The notes under the pieces were generated by a model, which saw only the letters and a list, made by a program, of their open reading frames with translations, searched no databases and had not been told where the DNA came from. Of a stretch of 64,000 nt of DNA, positions 1 to 8,770 are shown one piece after another. The stretch comes from CAVUNY01 sp963768585 (GTDB taxonomy: Bacteria > Chloroflexota > Anaerolineae > Anaerolineales > Anaerolineaceae). The stretch's first letter is position 1; every line of letters starts with the position of its first letter. Both the position numbers and the translations under genes were made by a program. Location: assembly GCA_963768585.1 (NCBI GenBank), contig CAVYIF010000019.1, forward strand, positions 186,001 to 250,000, in the 5' to 3' direction.

Positions 1-15
1 TTTTAAGATGAAAAC

Positions 16-957
16 GTGATAAAACCTACCCCCACCCTTAAAGGGATCAGCTTTCTAATTTTGGCGATGCTGATCATTTCACGCCAGGGGATCGTCGTGA
101 AATGGCTTGGCGGCGACTATCCGGTAATGGAAATGGTTATTTTTCGCAACCTGATTGCCCTGCCATTCACGCTGCTCTTTTTTCGATATGAAGGGAAGCG
201 CGGTCTGCCAACCACTCCTCAGTTTAAGCTCGAATTCATCCGTGGTATTTTCTTGTTTCTTTCCTACACCACCGCGATGATGGGATTGGCAGCGCTGCCG
301 CTGGCCGAGGTGGAAGCGATTCGCTTCTCGGGTCCGATGATGATCACACTCTTATCGGTTGTGATGCTGGGGGAAAAAGTCAGTTCACATCGCTGGCTGG
401 CGCTGATCGTTGGTTTTATTGGGGTGCTGTTTGTCGTCAGGCCCGGTTCGGCAGCTTTCAATCTGGGTTCCATTTTTGTATTGATCTCCGTGGTTTTCTA
501 TGCGCTCACGGTCATGGTCACCCGAAAACTCCAAACCACAGACAGCAGTGCAACGATGGCCTACTTCAGTTCGCTGGTTTACCTGCTAGCAGCGATGATC
601 CTGGCGCCGATCGCAGTCGCCACTGGTGAGATTCCGAATGCCCACCCGAGTATTGCGTTTTTTTTGCACTCCTGGGCCATGCCAACCCTGTTGGATGGGG
701 TGATTATGGCAGGCTTAGGGCTGGTGTGGGCGGGCTGGACGTATTTTATGGCGCGCGCTTACAGCCTGGCGCAAGCCTCGGCGGTGGCCCCGTTTGAATA
801 TTTATCGCTGCCGATTAATTTAATGTGGGGTCTGCTGATTTTTCATGAGATCCCAACCTGGATGATGTTGGCAGGCGCCTCTTTGACTCTACTGAGTGGG
901 ATGTACATATTGTATCTGGATCGAAAGGCGCGCCAGAAAGCCGTCGAACCGGCCTGA
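16..957 (+). CDS. EamA/DMT-family membrane transporter
   Basis: The 313-residue protein is almost entirely hydrophobic, with about ten predicted membrane helices arranged as two EamA halves, which is the usual length and layout of drug/metabolite-transporter (DMT) superfamily exporters. The first half contains the typical stretch around ALPLAEVEAIRFSGPM and ends with VGFIGVLFVVRPG; the second half ends with LTLLSGMYILYLDRKAR. The start is a GTG at base 16, because an in-frame stop lies at bases 4-6; a start upstream of the window is therefore excluded. The substrate cannot be predicted. The next gene, an aldo/keto reductase, follows after 56 bp on the same strand. Confidence 0.85.
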   Translation: MIKPTPTLKGISFLILAMLIISRQGIVVKWLGGDYPVMEMVIFRNLIALPFTLLFFRYEGKRGLPTTPQFKLEFIRGIFLFLSYTTAMMGLAALPLAEVEAIRFSGPMMITLLSVVMLGEKVSSHRWLALIVGFIGVLFVVRPGSAAFNLGSIFVLISVVFYALTVMVTRKLQTTDSSATMAYFSSLVYLLAAMILAPIAVATGEIPNAHPSIAFFLHSWAMPTLLDGVIMAGLGLVWAGWTYFMARAYSLAQASAVAPFEYLSLPINLMWGLLIFHEIPTWMMLAGASLTLLSGMYILYLDRKARQKAVEPA

Positions 958-1013
958 ATACCGCCGGTATTGAGAAAAAGACAAACAATGGATCACTTTC
1001 GAAAGGAAAAATT

Positions 1014-1997
1014 ATGGAATACGCTCGATTAGGATCAACGGGAATGAAAGTCTCACGCATCTGCCTGGGCTGCATGGGCTTTGGCGACGCGGAACACTGG
1101 ACTCATAAATGGGTGCTGAACGAAGAAAACAGCCGGCCGGTTATTCAGAAAGCGCTCGAGTTGGGGATTAATTTCTTCGATACCGCCAATGTCTATTCCA
1201 TAGGGGTGAGTGAGCAGATTCTCGGGCGCGCTTTGAAAGATTTCGCCAAACGAGATGAGGTGGTCATCGCCACCAAGGTGCGCGGCAGAATGCACGATGG
1301 ACCGAATGGCGAAGGCCTGTCGCGCAAGGCGATTCTCAGCGAGATCGACAACAGCCTGAGGCGGTTGGGGACGGATTACGTCGACCTTTACCAGATCCAC
1401 CGCTGGGATTATGAAACCCCTATCGAGGAAACGATGGAAGTGCTGAACGATGTGGTCAGGGCTGGCAAGGTTCGCTACATCGGCGCCTCCGCCATGTTTG
1501 CCTGGCAGTTCCAGAAGGCGCTGCACGTCGCCGAGCAGCACGGCTGGACGCGCTTCGTCTCGATGCAGAATCATCTGAACCTGATCTACCGCGAAGAAGA
1601 GCGCGAAATGCTGCCCCTCTGCCGCGATCAAAAGATCGGGGTGATCCCGTACAGCCCGCTGGCATCGGGAAGATTGACGCGGGATTGGTCGTCGCAAAGC
1701 ACGCTGCGTTCCGAAACGGATCAAATCCAGAAGAGTAAGTACGATGCGTCTGCCGAAAACGATCGACCGATTGTAGAACGGGTCGCGGAAATAGCGAAAC
1801 GGCATGGGGTTCCGCGCGTTCATATCGCCCTGGCCTGGCTGTTACAGAAGGACCCGGTCACGGCACCACTTGTTGGGGCGACCAGGATCTCGCATCTGGA
1901 TGATGCTGTCGGCGCGCTGTCGGTGAAATTGACCCAGGAAGAGGTCGCATTTCTCGAAGAGCCGTACGTGCCACACGGCATCGTCGGTCACCAGTAA
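1014..1997 (+). CDS. Aldo/keto reductase (first of a tandem pair)
   Basis: This 327-residue cytosolic NAD(P)H-dependent oxidoreductase has the AKR (beta/alpha)8-barrel pattern. It opens with MEYARLGSTGMKVSRICLG, carries GINFFDTANVY (catalytic Asp and Tyr), VVIATKVRG (catalytic Lys) and DLYQIHRWD (catalytic His), and ends with the cofactor-binding segment PLVGATRISHLDDAV. The length is normal for YajO/YhdN-like AKRs. A good ribosome-binding site (aaagga) precedes the ATG. A closely similar gene begins 77 bp downstream, so the two arose by tandem duplication; a 42-bp perfect palindrome lies between them. The substrate is unknown; sugars or other aldehydes and ketones are typical. Confidence 0.93.
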   Translation: MEYARLGSTGMKVSRICLGCMGFGDAEHWTHKWVLNEENSRPVIQKALELGINFFDTANVYSIGVSEQILGRALKDFAKRDEVVIATKVRGRMHDGPNGEGLSRKAILSEIDNSLRRLGTDYVDLYQIHRWDYETPIEETMEVLNDVVRAGKVRYIGASAMFAWQFQKALHVAEQHGWTRFVSMQNHLNLIYREEEREMLPLCRDQKIGVIPYSPLASGRLTRDWSSQSTLRSETDQIQKSKYDASAENDRPIVERVAEIAKRHGVPRVHIALAWLLQKDPVTAPLVGATRISHLDDAVGALSVKLTQEEVAFLEEPYVPHGIVGHQ

Positions 1998-2008
1998 ATA
2001 ATGTTTGG

Positions 2009-2050
2009 TGTGAACTACTTTCGAGTTGTACAACTCGAAAGTAGTTCACA
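2009..2050. repeat. 42-bp perfect palindrome between the aldo/keto reductase genes
   Basis: The two 21-base arms meet without a spacer at the centre AGTTGT|ACAACT and are perfectly complementary. There is no T-run on either side, so a standard intrinsic terminator is unlikely. It lies 12 bp after one reductase stop codon and 24 bp before the next ATG. It could be a regulator-binding site, an mRNA stem between cistrons, or a cruciform-forming repeat. Confidence 0.9.
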
Positions 2051-2073
2051 AAGCATAAAAAAGGAAAAAAGAC

Positions 2074-3049
2074 ATGGAATATATCCGCTTTGGAAACACC
2101 GGTATGAAGGTCTCGCGCATTTGCCTGGGCTGTATGAGCTATGGCGATCCGGCTCGGGATGGGTGGGCATTGAACGAAGAGCAAAGCCGCCCATATATTC
2201 AGCGCGCGCTGGAATTGGGGATCAACTTTTTCGATACGGCCAATGTTTACTCTAATGGCATGAGCGAAGAGGTGACCGGGCGCGCCCTGCGCGACTTCGC
2301 CCGGCGCGATGAGGTGGTCATTGCGACAAAAGTTCGTTTTGCGACGGGTAAAGGCGCCAACGATCAAGGCCTTTCACGCAAACATATCCTCAGTGCGATC
2401 GACGCCAGCCTCAAGCGCCTGGGAACGGATTACGTCGATCTGTATCAGATCCACCGCTGGGATTATGAAACGCCGATTGAAGAAACCATGGAGACCCTCA
2501 ACGATGTGGTCCGCGCCGGCAAAGCACGCTACATCGGTGGGTCGGCCATGTTTGCCTGGCAGTTTGCCAAGGCGCTTTACACCGCGGACCTGCACGGCTG
2601 GACGCGTTTTGTGTCCATGCAGAACCATTACAATCTGATCTATCGCGAAGACGAAAGAGAAATGCTGCCGCTCTGCCAGGATCAGAAAATCGCTGTGATC
2701 CCCTTTTCACCGCTGGCGCGCGGTATGCTGGCTCGGAAACCGGCGAAAGAACAGGATGAAACCTTACGTGCACAGTCCGACGGCCTGATTAACAAAGGTA
2801 TGACCGGGAGGATAACGCCTCCATCGTACAGCGGGTCAGCGAACTGGCTGAGGCGCGCGGTCTGCCGATGGCACAGATAGCTTTGGCCTGGGTGCTCTCT
2901 AAAACGTTGTCACCGCCCCGATTATCGGCGCCACCAAACCGCATCACCTGGAAGATGCCGTCGCAGCGCTGTCTGTCCAGCTCACGCCGGAAGAAATCCG
3001 GCAGTTAGAAGAAGCCTACCAGCCCCATCCGGTGATTGGGTTTTCGTAA
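2074..3049 (+). pseudogene. Aldo/keto reductase, interrupted by two frameshifts
   Basis: The reading frame from ATG 2074 gives a normal AKR N-terminus (MEYIRFGNTGMKVSRICLG, GINFFDTANVY, VVIATKVR, DLYQIHRWD) to about residue 242. After LINKG near base 2798 the homology moves to another frame (YDREDNASIVQRVSELAEA). At the AAAA run 2901-2904 it moves again (NVVTAPIIGATKPHHLEDAV) and ends with HPVIGFS at the stop 3047-3049. Each shift is explained by one missing base. If both bases were restored the protein would be full length, about 325 residues and very like its upstream neighbour. This is either a decaying tandem copy or an assembly with two indel errors; the other single-base shifts in the window favour errors. 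Confidence 0.85.
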
Positions 3050-3065
3050 TTTGCTTTCTATTTCT

Positions 3066-3638
3066 TCACGTCTGCCGCGCCAGCCACTCCCGTTGTAGCA
3101 GCGCATACCATTCCTCATCGGCCCAACCGCCCTTAAACCACAGGCTTTCCACAAAGAGCCCTTCGACCCGAAAACCCAGCCGTTTCAGCAGGCGCGCCGA
3201 GGGGATGTTCTGTGGATCGATATTGGCGTGCACCCGGTGCAGGTTGAGATCGGAGAACAGGTAATCCAGCAGCCGGGCCAATGCCTCGCCGGCATAGCCC
3301 TGCCTTTGGTGGGCGCGCGCCAGGGTGTAGCCGATCTCCGCCTGGCGCCCGTCGGCGGATACGCAGAAGGCGCAGTCGCCGATTATTTTCCCCTCCGATC
3401 GCAGTTCGATAGCTGCCTGGTACCATACGCCGGGTATTCCCGGACGCGCCTGGATCATCTCGGTCACGAAACGGGCCGCCTCATCAGGCGGGAACGGGGC
3501 TTGCCAGCCCTGAAATCGGGCTACTTCCGGGTCGGAACGGTAAGCGGTGAAGGGCGCGACATCCCGCTCCTCAAAAGCACGCAGGATCAGGCGTGGGGTC
3601 TCCAGTCGCGCGAAGCGTACCCTTGGGTAAAAAGGCAT
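3066..3638 (-). CDS. GNAT N-acetyltransferase, RimJ/RimL-like
   Basis: The 190-residue protein has the RimJ-type GNAT fold. It shows ETPRLILRAFEERDVAPF at the N-terminus, IELRSEGKIIGDCAFCV in the central strands, the acetyl-CoA-binding segment ARAHQRQGYAGEALARLL, and NIPSARLLKRLGFRVEG at the C-terminus. It probably transfers acetyl groups to an amine such as a ribosomal-protein N-terminus or a small molecule; the substrate cannot be read from sequence. The ATG follows an AGGAG ribosome-binding site. It is divergent from the metallo-beta-lactamase gene, with a shared 171-bp upstream region. Confidence 0.9.
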   Translation of the reverse strand: MPFYPRVRFARLETPRLILRAFEERDVAPFTAYRSDPEVARFQGWQAPFPPDEAARFVTEMIQARPGIPGVWYQAAIELRSEGKIIGDCAFCVSADGRQAEIGYTLARAHQRQGYAGEALARLLDYLFSDLNLHRVHANIDPQNIPSARLLKRLGFRVEGLFVESLWFKGGWADEEWYALLQREWLARQT

Positions 3639-3675
3639 GGCGTGAACTCCTGTCGCTTAATTTTATCCCGCCGGA

Positions 3676-3705
3676 TTGAATCTGCCGCCGGAAAATCGCT
3701 ATAAT
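3676..3705 (+). promoter_or_regulatory. Sigma-70-type promoter for the 3810 operon
   Basis: TTGAAT (3676-3681) and a perfect TATAAT (3700-3705) are separated by 18 bp. Transcription would start near 3712, leaving an mRNA leader of about 98 nt before the GTG at 3810. The leader contains short AAGGCC/GGCCTT arms that could pair. Sequence match only. Confidence 0.6.
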
Positions 3706-3809
3706 GAATCAGGAAAAGTCACGTGTATCGGCATGGACCGTGCGCCCGTACCGAAGGCCGTTGATAGCTATCCAAGGCCTTTCGGCGCATCAGGTCCAGG
3801 GAGTCTCCT

Positions 3810-4559
3810 GTGCAAATTACCCTGATCGGGCACAATACCCTTTTGATCGCGTGCGGCGGGCAGCGTATTCTGACCGACCCTTATTTCGGCCTGGAGGGCA
3901 ACCCGTTCTACATCCGGGTCACGCCGCCGGCGCTGCCGCGCGAAGCGTTGCGGGACGTTTCCCTGGTGCTGGTCTCGCATACCCACTGGGACCATATCGA
4001 CTCTCCGTTTCTGCGCATGCTCCCGCAGGTTCCTGTGCTGGTCCCCTGGCAATCTGTTTGGGAGGCCCGCCTGCACGGCGCGCGCATGGTGGAGGGCCTG
4101 CGCGCCTGGGGGACCCGCCAGGTGGGGCAGGTCACGATCACCGCCGTTCCGGCCGTGCACCTGACCTTCGCCCTGGGCTTCGTGATCGACACCCCTGGTG
4201 CGCCCGAAAGGGGCGGAAGCGAAAGCCAGCGCGTCTATTTTGCCGGGGACACCTTCTACAACCCTGCCATGCGTGAAATTGGGCGGCGTTTTGCGCTGGA
4301 TGCGGCTCTGATCCCGGTTACCACTTTTCGCCCGCCAATGACCATGGGTGAGGTGGGCGCCGTGCGTGCCGCGCGCGACCTGAACCCGGCCCTGATCATT
4401 CCTATTCATCTTGGCGTGCAGCCGCGCATGTCCTTCCTGCGTACCGCTCATTCCGTGGCGGGCTTCGAGCGCCGCCTGCGCGCCGCCGGGTTGGAAATGC
4501 CGGTCGTATGTCTCAAAGAAGGGCAAACCTGGAGCGCACCGCCCGCCTCGAAAGGATAA
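3810..4559 (+). CDS. Metallo-beta-lactamase-fold hydrolase, UlaG-like
   Basis: This 249-residue protein has the metal-binding motif HTHWDH in LVLVSHTHWDHIDSPF, and the later metal ligands in YFAGDT and IIPIHLG, as in UlaG/YycJ-type MBL-fold hydrolases (lactonase or phosphodiesterase-like reactions). The N-terminus (GHNTLLIACGGQRILTDPYF) is typical of the UlaG branch. Start is GTG 3810, with CCAGGGA upstream. A segment TPGAPERGGSESQR (about residues 130-143) sits between the strand ending in VID and the VYFAGDT strand and is encoded over a palindromic repeat element (4197-4215); it looks like an in-frame insertion. The GNAT gene starts 6 bp after the stop, so they are probably cotranscribed. 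Confidence 0.88.
   Translation: MQITLIGHNTLLIACGGQRILTDPYFGLEGNPFYIRVTPPALPREALRDVSLVLVSHTHWDHIDSPFLRMLPQVPVLVPWQSVWEARLHGARMVEGLRAWGTRQVGQVTITAVPAVHLTFALGFVIDTPGAPERGGSESQRVYFAGDTFYNPAMREIGRRFALDAALIPVTTFRPPMTMGEVGAVRAARDLNPALIIPIHLGVQPRMSFLRTAHSVAGFERRLRAAGLEMPVVCLKEGQTWSAPPASKG
4197..4215 (+). repeat. Intragenic palindromic element, copy 1
   Basis: GGTGCGCCCGAAAGGGGCG lies inside the MBL-fold gene and encodes part of GAPERGG. It matches copies at 7307, 31684 (inverted) and 48551 except for one extra A in the loop, which makes it 19 rather than 18 bp. The CGCCC/GGGCG arms can form a hairpin. The reading frame is maintained through it. Confidence 0.75.
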
Positions 4560-4565
4560 GAAGCG

Positions 4566-5117
4566 ATGCAACCTGTGACGATAACCACTCCCCGGCTGAT
4601 TCTGCGCCCGTTTACCCTTGAAGACGTCGATCCATTCCACCAGATTTTGTGCGGCAAAGATGTACTGTGCTACTTCCCGCGCAGCGATCCCCCACCGCGT
4701 GAGCGGGTCGAAAAATGGATTCGGCAGGTCCTGGCGCATTGGCAGGCGCATGGTTACGGCCTGTGGGCGGTCGAATCCCGCGTTTCTGGTGAGTTGTTGG
4801 GGCGCAGCGGTCTGCAGTGGCTGCCAGAGACGGGCGAGATCGAGGTCGATTTTCTGCTGGGCGAGCACTTCTGGGGACAGGGTTTTGCCACCGAAGCCGG
4901 GCGGGCCAGCCTGCGCTTCGGCTTGGAGAAGCTGGCGGTCGAATTTGTGGTGGGCATCGTCCACACCGAGAACCTGGCCTCGCAGCGTGTACTGGAGAAG
5001 ATCGGCATGACCCGCCGCGAACGAGCGTGTTATTTTGGTATGGACTGCTACCGCTACGTCGTGGATCGCGCTGTGCTCAAGCAGTTGTACGGCACGCAGG
5101 TCGGGCCTCAAGAATAA
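4566..5117 (+). CDS. GNAT N-acetyltransferase, RimJ-like
   Basis: The 183-residue protein starts with TPRLILRPFTLEDVDPFHQIL, continues with LGRSGLQWLPETGEIEVDFLL, carries the acetyl-CoA loop EHFWGQGFATEAGRASLRF and ends with NLASQRVLEKIGMTRRERACYFG, the full RimJ/RimL GNAT order. The ATG lies 6 bp after the MBL-fold gene, behind AAGGATAAGAAG, which suggests translational coupling. It resembles but is clearly distinct from the GNAT at 3066-3638. The acceptor substrate is unknown. Confidence 0.9.
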   Translation: MQPVTITTPRLILRPFTLEDVDPFHQILCGKDVLCYFPRSDPPPRERVEKWIRQVLAHWQAHGYGLWAVESRVSGELLGRSGLQWLPETGEIEVDFLLGEHFWGQGFATEAGRASLRFGLEKLAVEFVVGIVHTENLASQRVLEKIGMTRRERACYFGMDCYRYVVDRAVLKQLYGTQVGPQE

Positions 5118-5146
5118 AGCAAAGGTCAGATGGAGGGTATTCAGTC

Positions 5147-5611
5147 ATGTACGTATTATTTTTGGTTTTGACCATCCTGTTTGGTGTGGCGTTGGTCGCC
5201 GGGTTCGTCTGGTTTCTGTTTGGCGCGGGGCGCACCACGCGCCGCAGCGCACCCCGGGGGGGTGGCGAAGTGGGGGCGGAGATCATGGGCGCGGTCACCG
5301 ACCAGGAAGGCGACGAAGAAGACCAGGTTTCGATCCCGCTCGCCGACAAAACCTGGTTCCGCGGCACAGGCGCGGCCGTGCACAGCGAGGCCGGGATGTC
5401 CTACGCAGAGATCCGGCGACTGCTCGATGAAGGCCACCTGCGCCAGGCGCTTCCTGCCTTGTTATTAATTGTGGGGGTGATCGGGACGATCTTTTTTCTG
5501 GGTCTTACCCTGCTGGCGGCCGGTGTCGATGCTATTTTTGGCCTGTTTTTTGTAGGTTTCAGCCTGTATGTGGTCTACCTGGTGGGGTCGGGCATCCTGC
5601 GCGCAAAATAA
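5147..5611 (+). CDS. Small membrane protein of unknown function
   Basis: The predicted 154-residue protein begins MYVLFLVLTILFGVALVAGFVWFLF, a strong N-terminal membrane helix. A polar, acidic loop follows (TDQEGDEEDQVSIPLADKTWFRGTG, split by a short amphipathic segment AEIRRLLDEGHL), then two C-terminal helices (LPALLLIVGVIGTIFFLGL and FGLFFVGFSLYVVYLVG). The ATG at 5147 is preceded by TGGAGGG. It follows the GNAT gene by 29 bp and ends 14 bp before the convergent ATPase gene. No family is recognised; SHOCT-like or DUF membrane proteins are possible. Confidence 0.65.
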   Translation: MYVLFLVLTILFGVALVAGFVWFLFGAGRTTRRSAPRGGGEVGAEIMGAVTDQEGDEEDQVSIPLADKTWFRGTGAAVHSEAGMSYAEIRRLLDEGHLRQALPALLLIVGVIGTIFFLGLTLLAAGVDAIFGLFFVGFSLYVVYLVGSGILRAK

Positions 5612-5625
5612 GTGCGCCCCGGCGC

Positions 5626-6451
5626 TCAATCCAGCAGGTGCCTGAGGTAGCGCTGCGGGTCTTCAAGGAACGCGCGGGTGAGTGCCACGTGCTCCAATTC
5701 CTCGTAGCGCGCCAGTTTGATCTGGCCTTCATCGAAGCTGAAAATGGCCGCGCCCGGGTAAGCCAGAATGATCGGCGAATGGGTGGCGATGATGAACTGC
5801 GCTTTCTGGTCGACCATCGTTTTCAGCATCGCCAGAAATGAAAGCTGGCGCAGCGGGGAAAGGGGCGCTTCCGGCTCATCCAGCAGGTACAGCCCCTGCG
5901 GCACAAAGCGCGCCTGGAATAAGTTTCAGGTAGCTTTCCCCATGCGAGCGCGCGTCCAGATTTTCCCCGTAATCCCGGCGCATCGCGCCCAGCTCGTTGG
6001 CATACGCCGCCCTGGCATACAGCCGGGCGGTGGGGGATTTGTTTTCATACTCTTTTTCGGTTTCTTCCAGGGTCTGCTTGAGATCCGCGCGGATGGCGGA
6101 CATCTTGCGGGCGTAGCCGAAGAAATCTTCAGAGCGCATGAAGAAACCGCGCCGCGTGCGTTTTGTCCATGCCAGCTTAAAGCGCTGCGCCAGGGGGCGC
6201 AGTGCGGATAGCGTCTGGTCGATATCCACACTCTCGGCCCCCACCGTGATCGAGCCAATCGCGCAGGCCAGCCCCTCCAGCAGGGTGGATTTGCCGCAGC
6301 CGTTATCCCCCACGAAAAACGTGACCGGAGAGCGGAAATCCAGCCGGGTCAGGGACTGAATGATCGGCACGTTGAACGGGAATTCGTCCGGCGCGTTGGG
6401 GCGCGGGGTATAGGTCAGCGAGCGTAAGAGAATGCCTTCGTCCAGGAGCAT
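5626..6451 (-). CDS. AAA ATPase, COG3910-like (one frameshift)
   Basis: The N-terminal part shows LTRLDFRSPVTFFVGDNGCGKSTLLEGLA with Walker A GDNGCGKST; the C-terminal part shows GLYLLDEPEAPLSPLRQLSFL (Walker B, LLDEPE) and FIIATHSPIILAYPGA (H-loop). This is the SMC/ABC-like single-domain ATPase family COG3910. The two parts are in different frames, joined near 5918-5922, where one surplus base breaks the sequence between SYLKL and QARFVPQG. The corrected length of about 275 residues is normal, so I regard it as one gene. ATG 6451 follows AAAGGA; a TTG start at 6478 is possible. Such proteins are often found alone and have no firm function. Confidence 0.8.
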
Positions 6452-6613
6452 GGGCTGTCCTTTGAATGACCGGGCCAAATGGGCCTCGTGATTTCTCCTT
6501 TATCTTATAATAATCCAGGAATATTATAAGGCAGGGGAGGTTGGTTTGCTGACCTCCTCATTTCGGATATCCAAACCATTGTACGACCTATCCTTGACTG
6601 AAGTGAGATTGAT

Positions 6614-7996
6614 ATGACCGATTTTCCCATCCCGGCGAAATGGCAGTGGTTTCCTGAGGGGCGTTTTGGATTGTTCATCCATTGGGGGCCCTATGCCCGC
6701 TACGCGCGCGGCGAGCAGGTTTTGTTCCGCGAGCATCTCGACCAGCAGGAATATGCCCGCCAGGCCTGCGCCTGGGCGCCGCGCTTCTTCGATGCCGCCC
6801 AATGGGCCGAGACGGCCCGCGCGGCGGGCTGCCGCTATGCCGTGCTCACTACCCGCCACCACGACGGCTTCTGCATGTGGGATTCACAGTTGACCAACTA
6901 CACCAGCGCGGCCCAGGCCGCCGGGCGCGACTTCGTCGGGGAATATGTCGAGGCTTTCCGCCAGGCCGGCCTGCGGGTGGGGCTGTACTATTCGCTGGCC
7001 GACTGGCGCATCCCGGCCTATTGGGAGGGTCCGCAGCACGACCCGCAGGGTTGGGCGGATTTCCGGGCCTATGTCCACGGGCAGGTGCGCGAGCTGCTCA
7101 CCCGCTACGGCAAGATCGACGAGCTGTGGTTCGACGGCGCCTGGCCCCATTCCGCCCTGGATTGGAAATCGCCTGAATTGGTGGATATGATCCGCGCGCT
7201 CCAGCCGGATATTTTGATCAACAACCGCCTGGGCCTGCTGCCCGAGGAGGCTTCTGGGCAAGCGCACCTGGACGACGGCACTCTCGCCGAAGGCGCGCTT
7301 CGCGTGGGTGCGCCCGAAGGGGCGATGGGTGTGGGCGAGTCGCGCCGCCTGGGAGATTTCGGCACGCCCGAACACCATATCACCCCCGACCCGGCGCGCC
7401 TGTGGGAATCCTGCCAGGTGACCACCTGGCGGCTGTGGGGTTTCACCGAGGGCGAGCGCTGGCGCCCGGCCGATCTGTTGCTGGATATGCTCGTGGAGAG
7501 CGCCAGCAAGGGCGGTAACCTGCTGCTCAACGTCGGGCCGGACGGCGAAGGCCGTTTCCCGCCTCAGGCCGTGGAGCGCTTGACCGAGATCGGCCGCTGG
7601 CTGGAAGTGCACGGCGAGGCTGTTTACGGCAGCGAAGCCGGTGAGGTGTGCGAGTTTATCACCTACGGCCGCCAGACGCGCAAGGGGAACAATCTGTACC
7701 TGATCATTCGTTTCTGGGATGGGCGTCCAAGCCTGCGCCTGGCCGGGCTGGCTACAGCGGTGCGGCGGGCGGTGCTGCTCACCAGCGGAACCGAACTGCC
7801 CTTCCAACAGGACGGCGACCAGCTGGTCGTTTCCGGCCTGCCGCGGACGGCTCCGACGACGCTCTTCCCGGTGATTAAGCTGGAGTGCAGCGCCCCACCC
7901 CAACCCGCAGCCTGGGCCGCCGACCGCCTGTGGAGCGGCGACCCGCGCCGGATGACCCCCTGGGCGGGCGAACGCGGGACCGGATTTGATGTATGA
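6614..7996 (+). CDS. Alpha-L-fucosidase, GH29
   Basis: The 460-residue enzyme starts with WFPEGRFGLFIHWGPYA, followed by YAVLTTRHHDGFCMWDSQ and GLRVGLYYSLADW. ELWFDGAWP carries the GH29 nucleophile Asp. GGNLLLNVGPDGEGRFP closes the barrel, and a short beta-rich C-terminal domain follows. It should release L-fucose from glycans. No signal peptide is seen, so it probably acts in the cytoplasm. Between NNRLG and DFGTPEHH there is a long extra loop of about 35 residues containing a palindromic repeat element (7307-7324, GAPEGA). It starts a sugar-utilisation run with the lyxose isomerase (8069) and PfkB kinase (8757). Confidence 0.92.
   Translation: MTDFPIPAKWQWFPEGRFGLFIHWGPYARYARGEQVLFREHLDQQEYARQACAWAPRFFDAAQWAETARAAGCRYAVLTTRHHDGFCMWDSQLTNYTSAAQAAGRDFVGEYVEAFRQAGLRVGLYYSLADWRIPAYWEGPQHDPQGWADFRAYVHGQVRELLTRYGKIDELWFDGAWPHSALDWKSPELVDMIRALQPDILINNRLGLLPEEASGQAHLDDGTLAEGALRVGAPEGAMGVGESRRLGDFGTPEHHITPDPARLWESCQVTTWRLWGFTEGERWRPADLLLDMLVESASKGGNLLLNVGPDGEGRFPPQAVERLTEIGRWLEVHGEAVYGSEAGEVCEFITYGRQTRKGNNLYLIIRFWDGRPSLRLAGLATAVRRAVLLTSGTELPFQQDGDQLVVSGLPRTAPTTLFPVIKLECSAPPQPAAWAADRLWSGDPRRMTPWAGERGTGFDV
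7307..7324 (+). repeat. Intragenic palindromic element, copy 2
   Basis: GGTGCGCCCGAAGGGGCG is identical to the elements at 31684-31701 (inverted) and 48551-48568. Here it encodes GAPEGA within an extra loop of the GH29 fucosidase. Arms CGCCC/GGGCG surround a GAAG-type turn. Confidence 0.8.
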
Positions 7997-8068
7997 TTAG
8001 GGCGAAACAGCCGGCGGCGGGATTTTATCCGCATGTCCGCCGGGCGAAGATGTCTTGTTGGAGGTCTG

Positions 8069-8770
8069 ATGAAGCGATCTGAAATCAATCAAATACTACG
8101 CCGGGCCGATGAGTTTATCCGCTCGCGCGGGTTTTATTTGCCGCCATTTGCTTACTGGCGGCCTGAGGAATGGCGTGATAAAGGGCCGGAGGTGAGCGAA
8201 ATCGTTGAGAACCACCTCGGTTGGGATATTACCGATTTTGGCAAGGGCGATTTCAACCGGGACGGCCTGTTCCTGTTCACCATCCGCAACGGCCACCCGG
8301 ATAACTGGGCGCGCAAAGCGGGAAAGTTGTACGCTGAGAAGCTGCTGATCTCCGAAGACCGGCAGCTTACCCCCTACCACTTCCATTGGGCCAAGATGGA
8401 GGATATTATCAACCGCGGTGGCGGCACGCTGGCCATCCAGCTGTATAACGCCTCGGCGGAGGATGGGCTGGCCGATACCCCGGTCGAGGTTTCGCTGGAC
8501 GGCGTGACCCGCACTCTGGCCCCCGGGAGTGTGCTGCACCTTTCGCCGGGAGAGAGCATCACCCTGCCGCCGCGCCTGTACCATTCCTTTTGGGCTGAAG
8601 GCGGGCGGACCCTGATCGGCGAAGTTTCTTTGGTCAACGATGATTACCGCGACAACCGCTTTCTGGATGCGTCCGGGCGCTTTCCGGAGATCGAGGAGGA
8701 CGAACCCCCGCTATACCTGCTGGTCACCGATTATGAGCATTATTATGGGGTGAAGCGTGGCAGCGCCTGA
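8069..8770 (+). CDS. D-lyxose ketol-isomerase (cupin fold)
   Basis: The 233-residue protein starts MKRSEINQILRRADEFIRS and has the metal-binding cupin motifs TPYHFHWAKMEDIINRGGG (two His and Glu) and LPPRLYHSFWAEGG (His), as in D-lyxose/D-mannose isomerases (COG3822). It would interconvert D-lyxose and D-xylulose or D-mannose and D-fructose. ATG 8069 is chosen because GGAGG lies 4-8 bp upstream; an in-frame GTG or ATG further upstream has none. Its stop overlaps the start of the PfkB kinase, so isomerase and kinase are coupled: the product of this enzyme is the likely substrate class of the kinase. Confidence 0.88.
   Translation: MKRSEINQILRRADEFIRSRGFYLPPFAYWRPEEWRDKGPEVSEIVENHLGWDITDFGKGDFNRDGLFLFTIRNGHPDNWARKAGKLYAEKLLISEDRQLTPYHFHWAKMEDIINRGGGTLAIQLYNASAEDGLADTPVEVSLDGVTRTLAPGSVLHLSPGESITLPPRLYHSFWAEGGRTLIGEVSLVNDDYRDNRFLDASGRFPEIEEDEPPLYLLVTDYEHYYGVKRGSA

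Noticed and set aside
3768..5111. A 447-residue open frame on the minus strand
   Set aside because: It runs opposite to the MBL-fold and GNAT genes, is rich in Arg, His and Gln as expected for the antisense of G+C-rich coding DNA, and shows no family motif.
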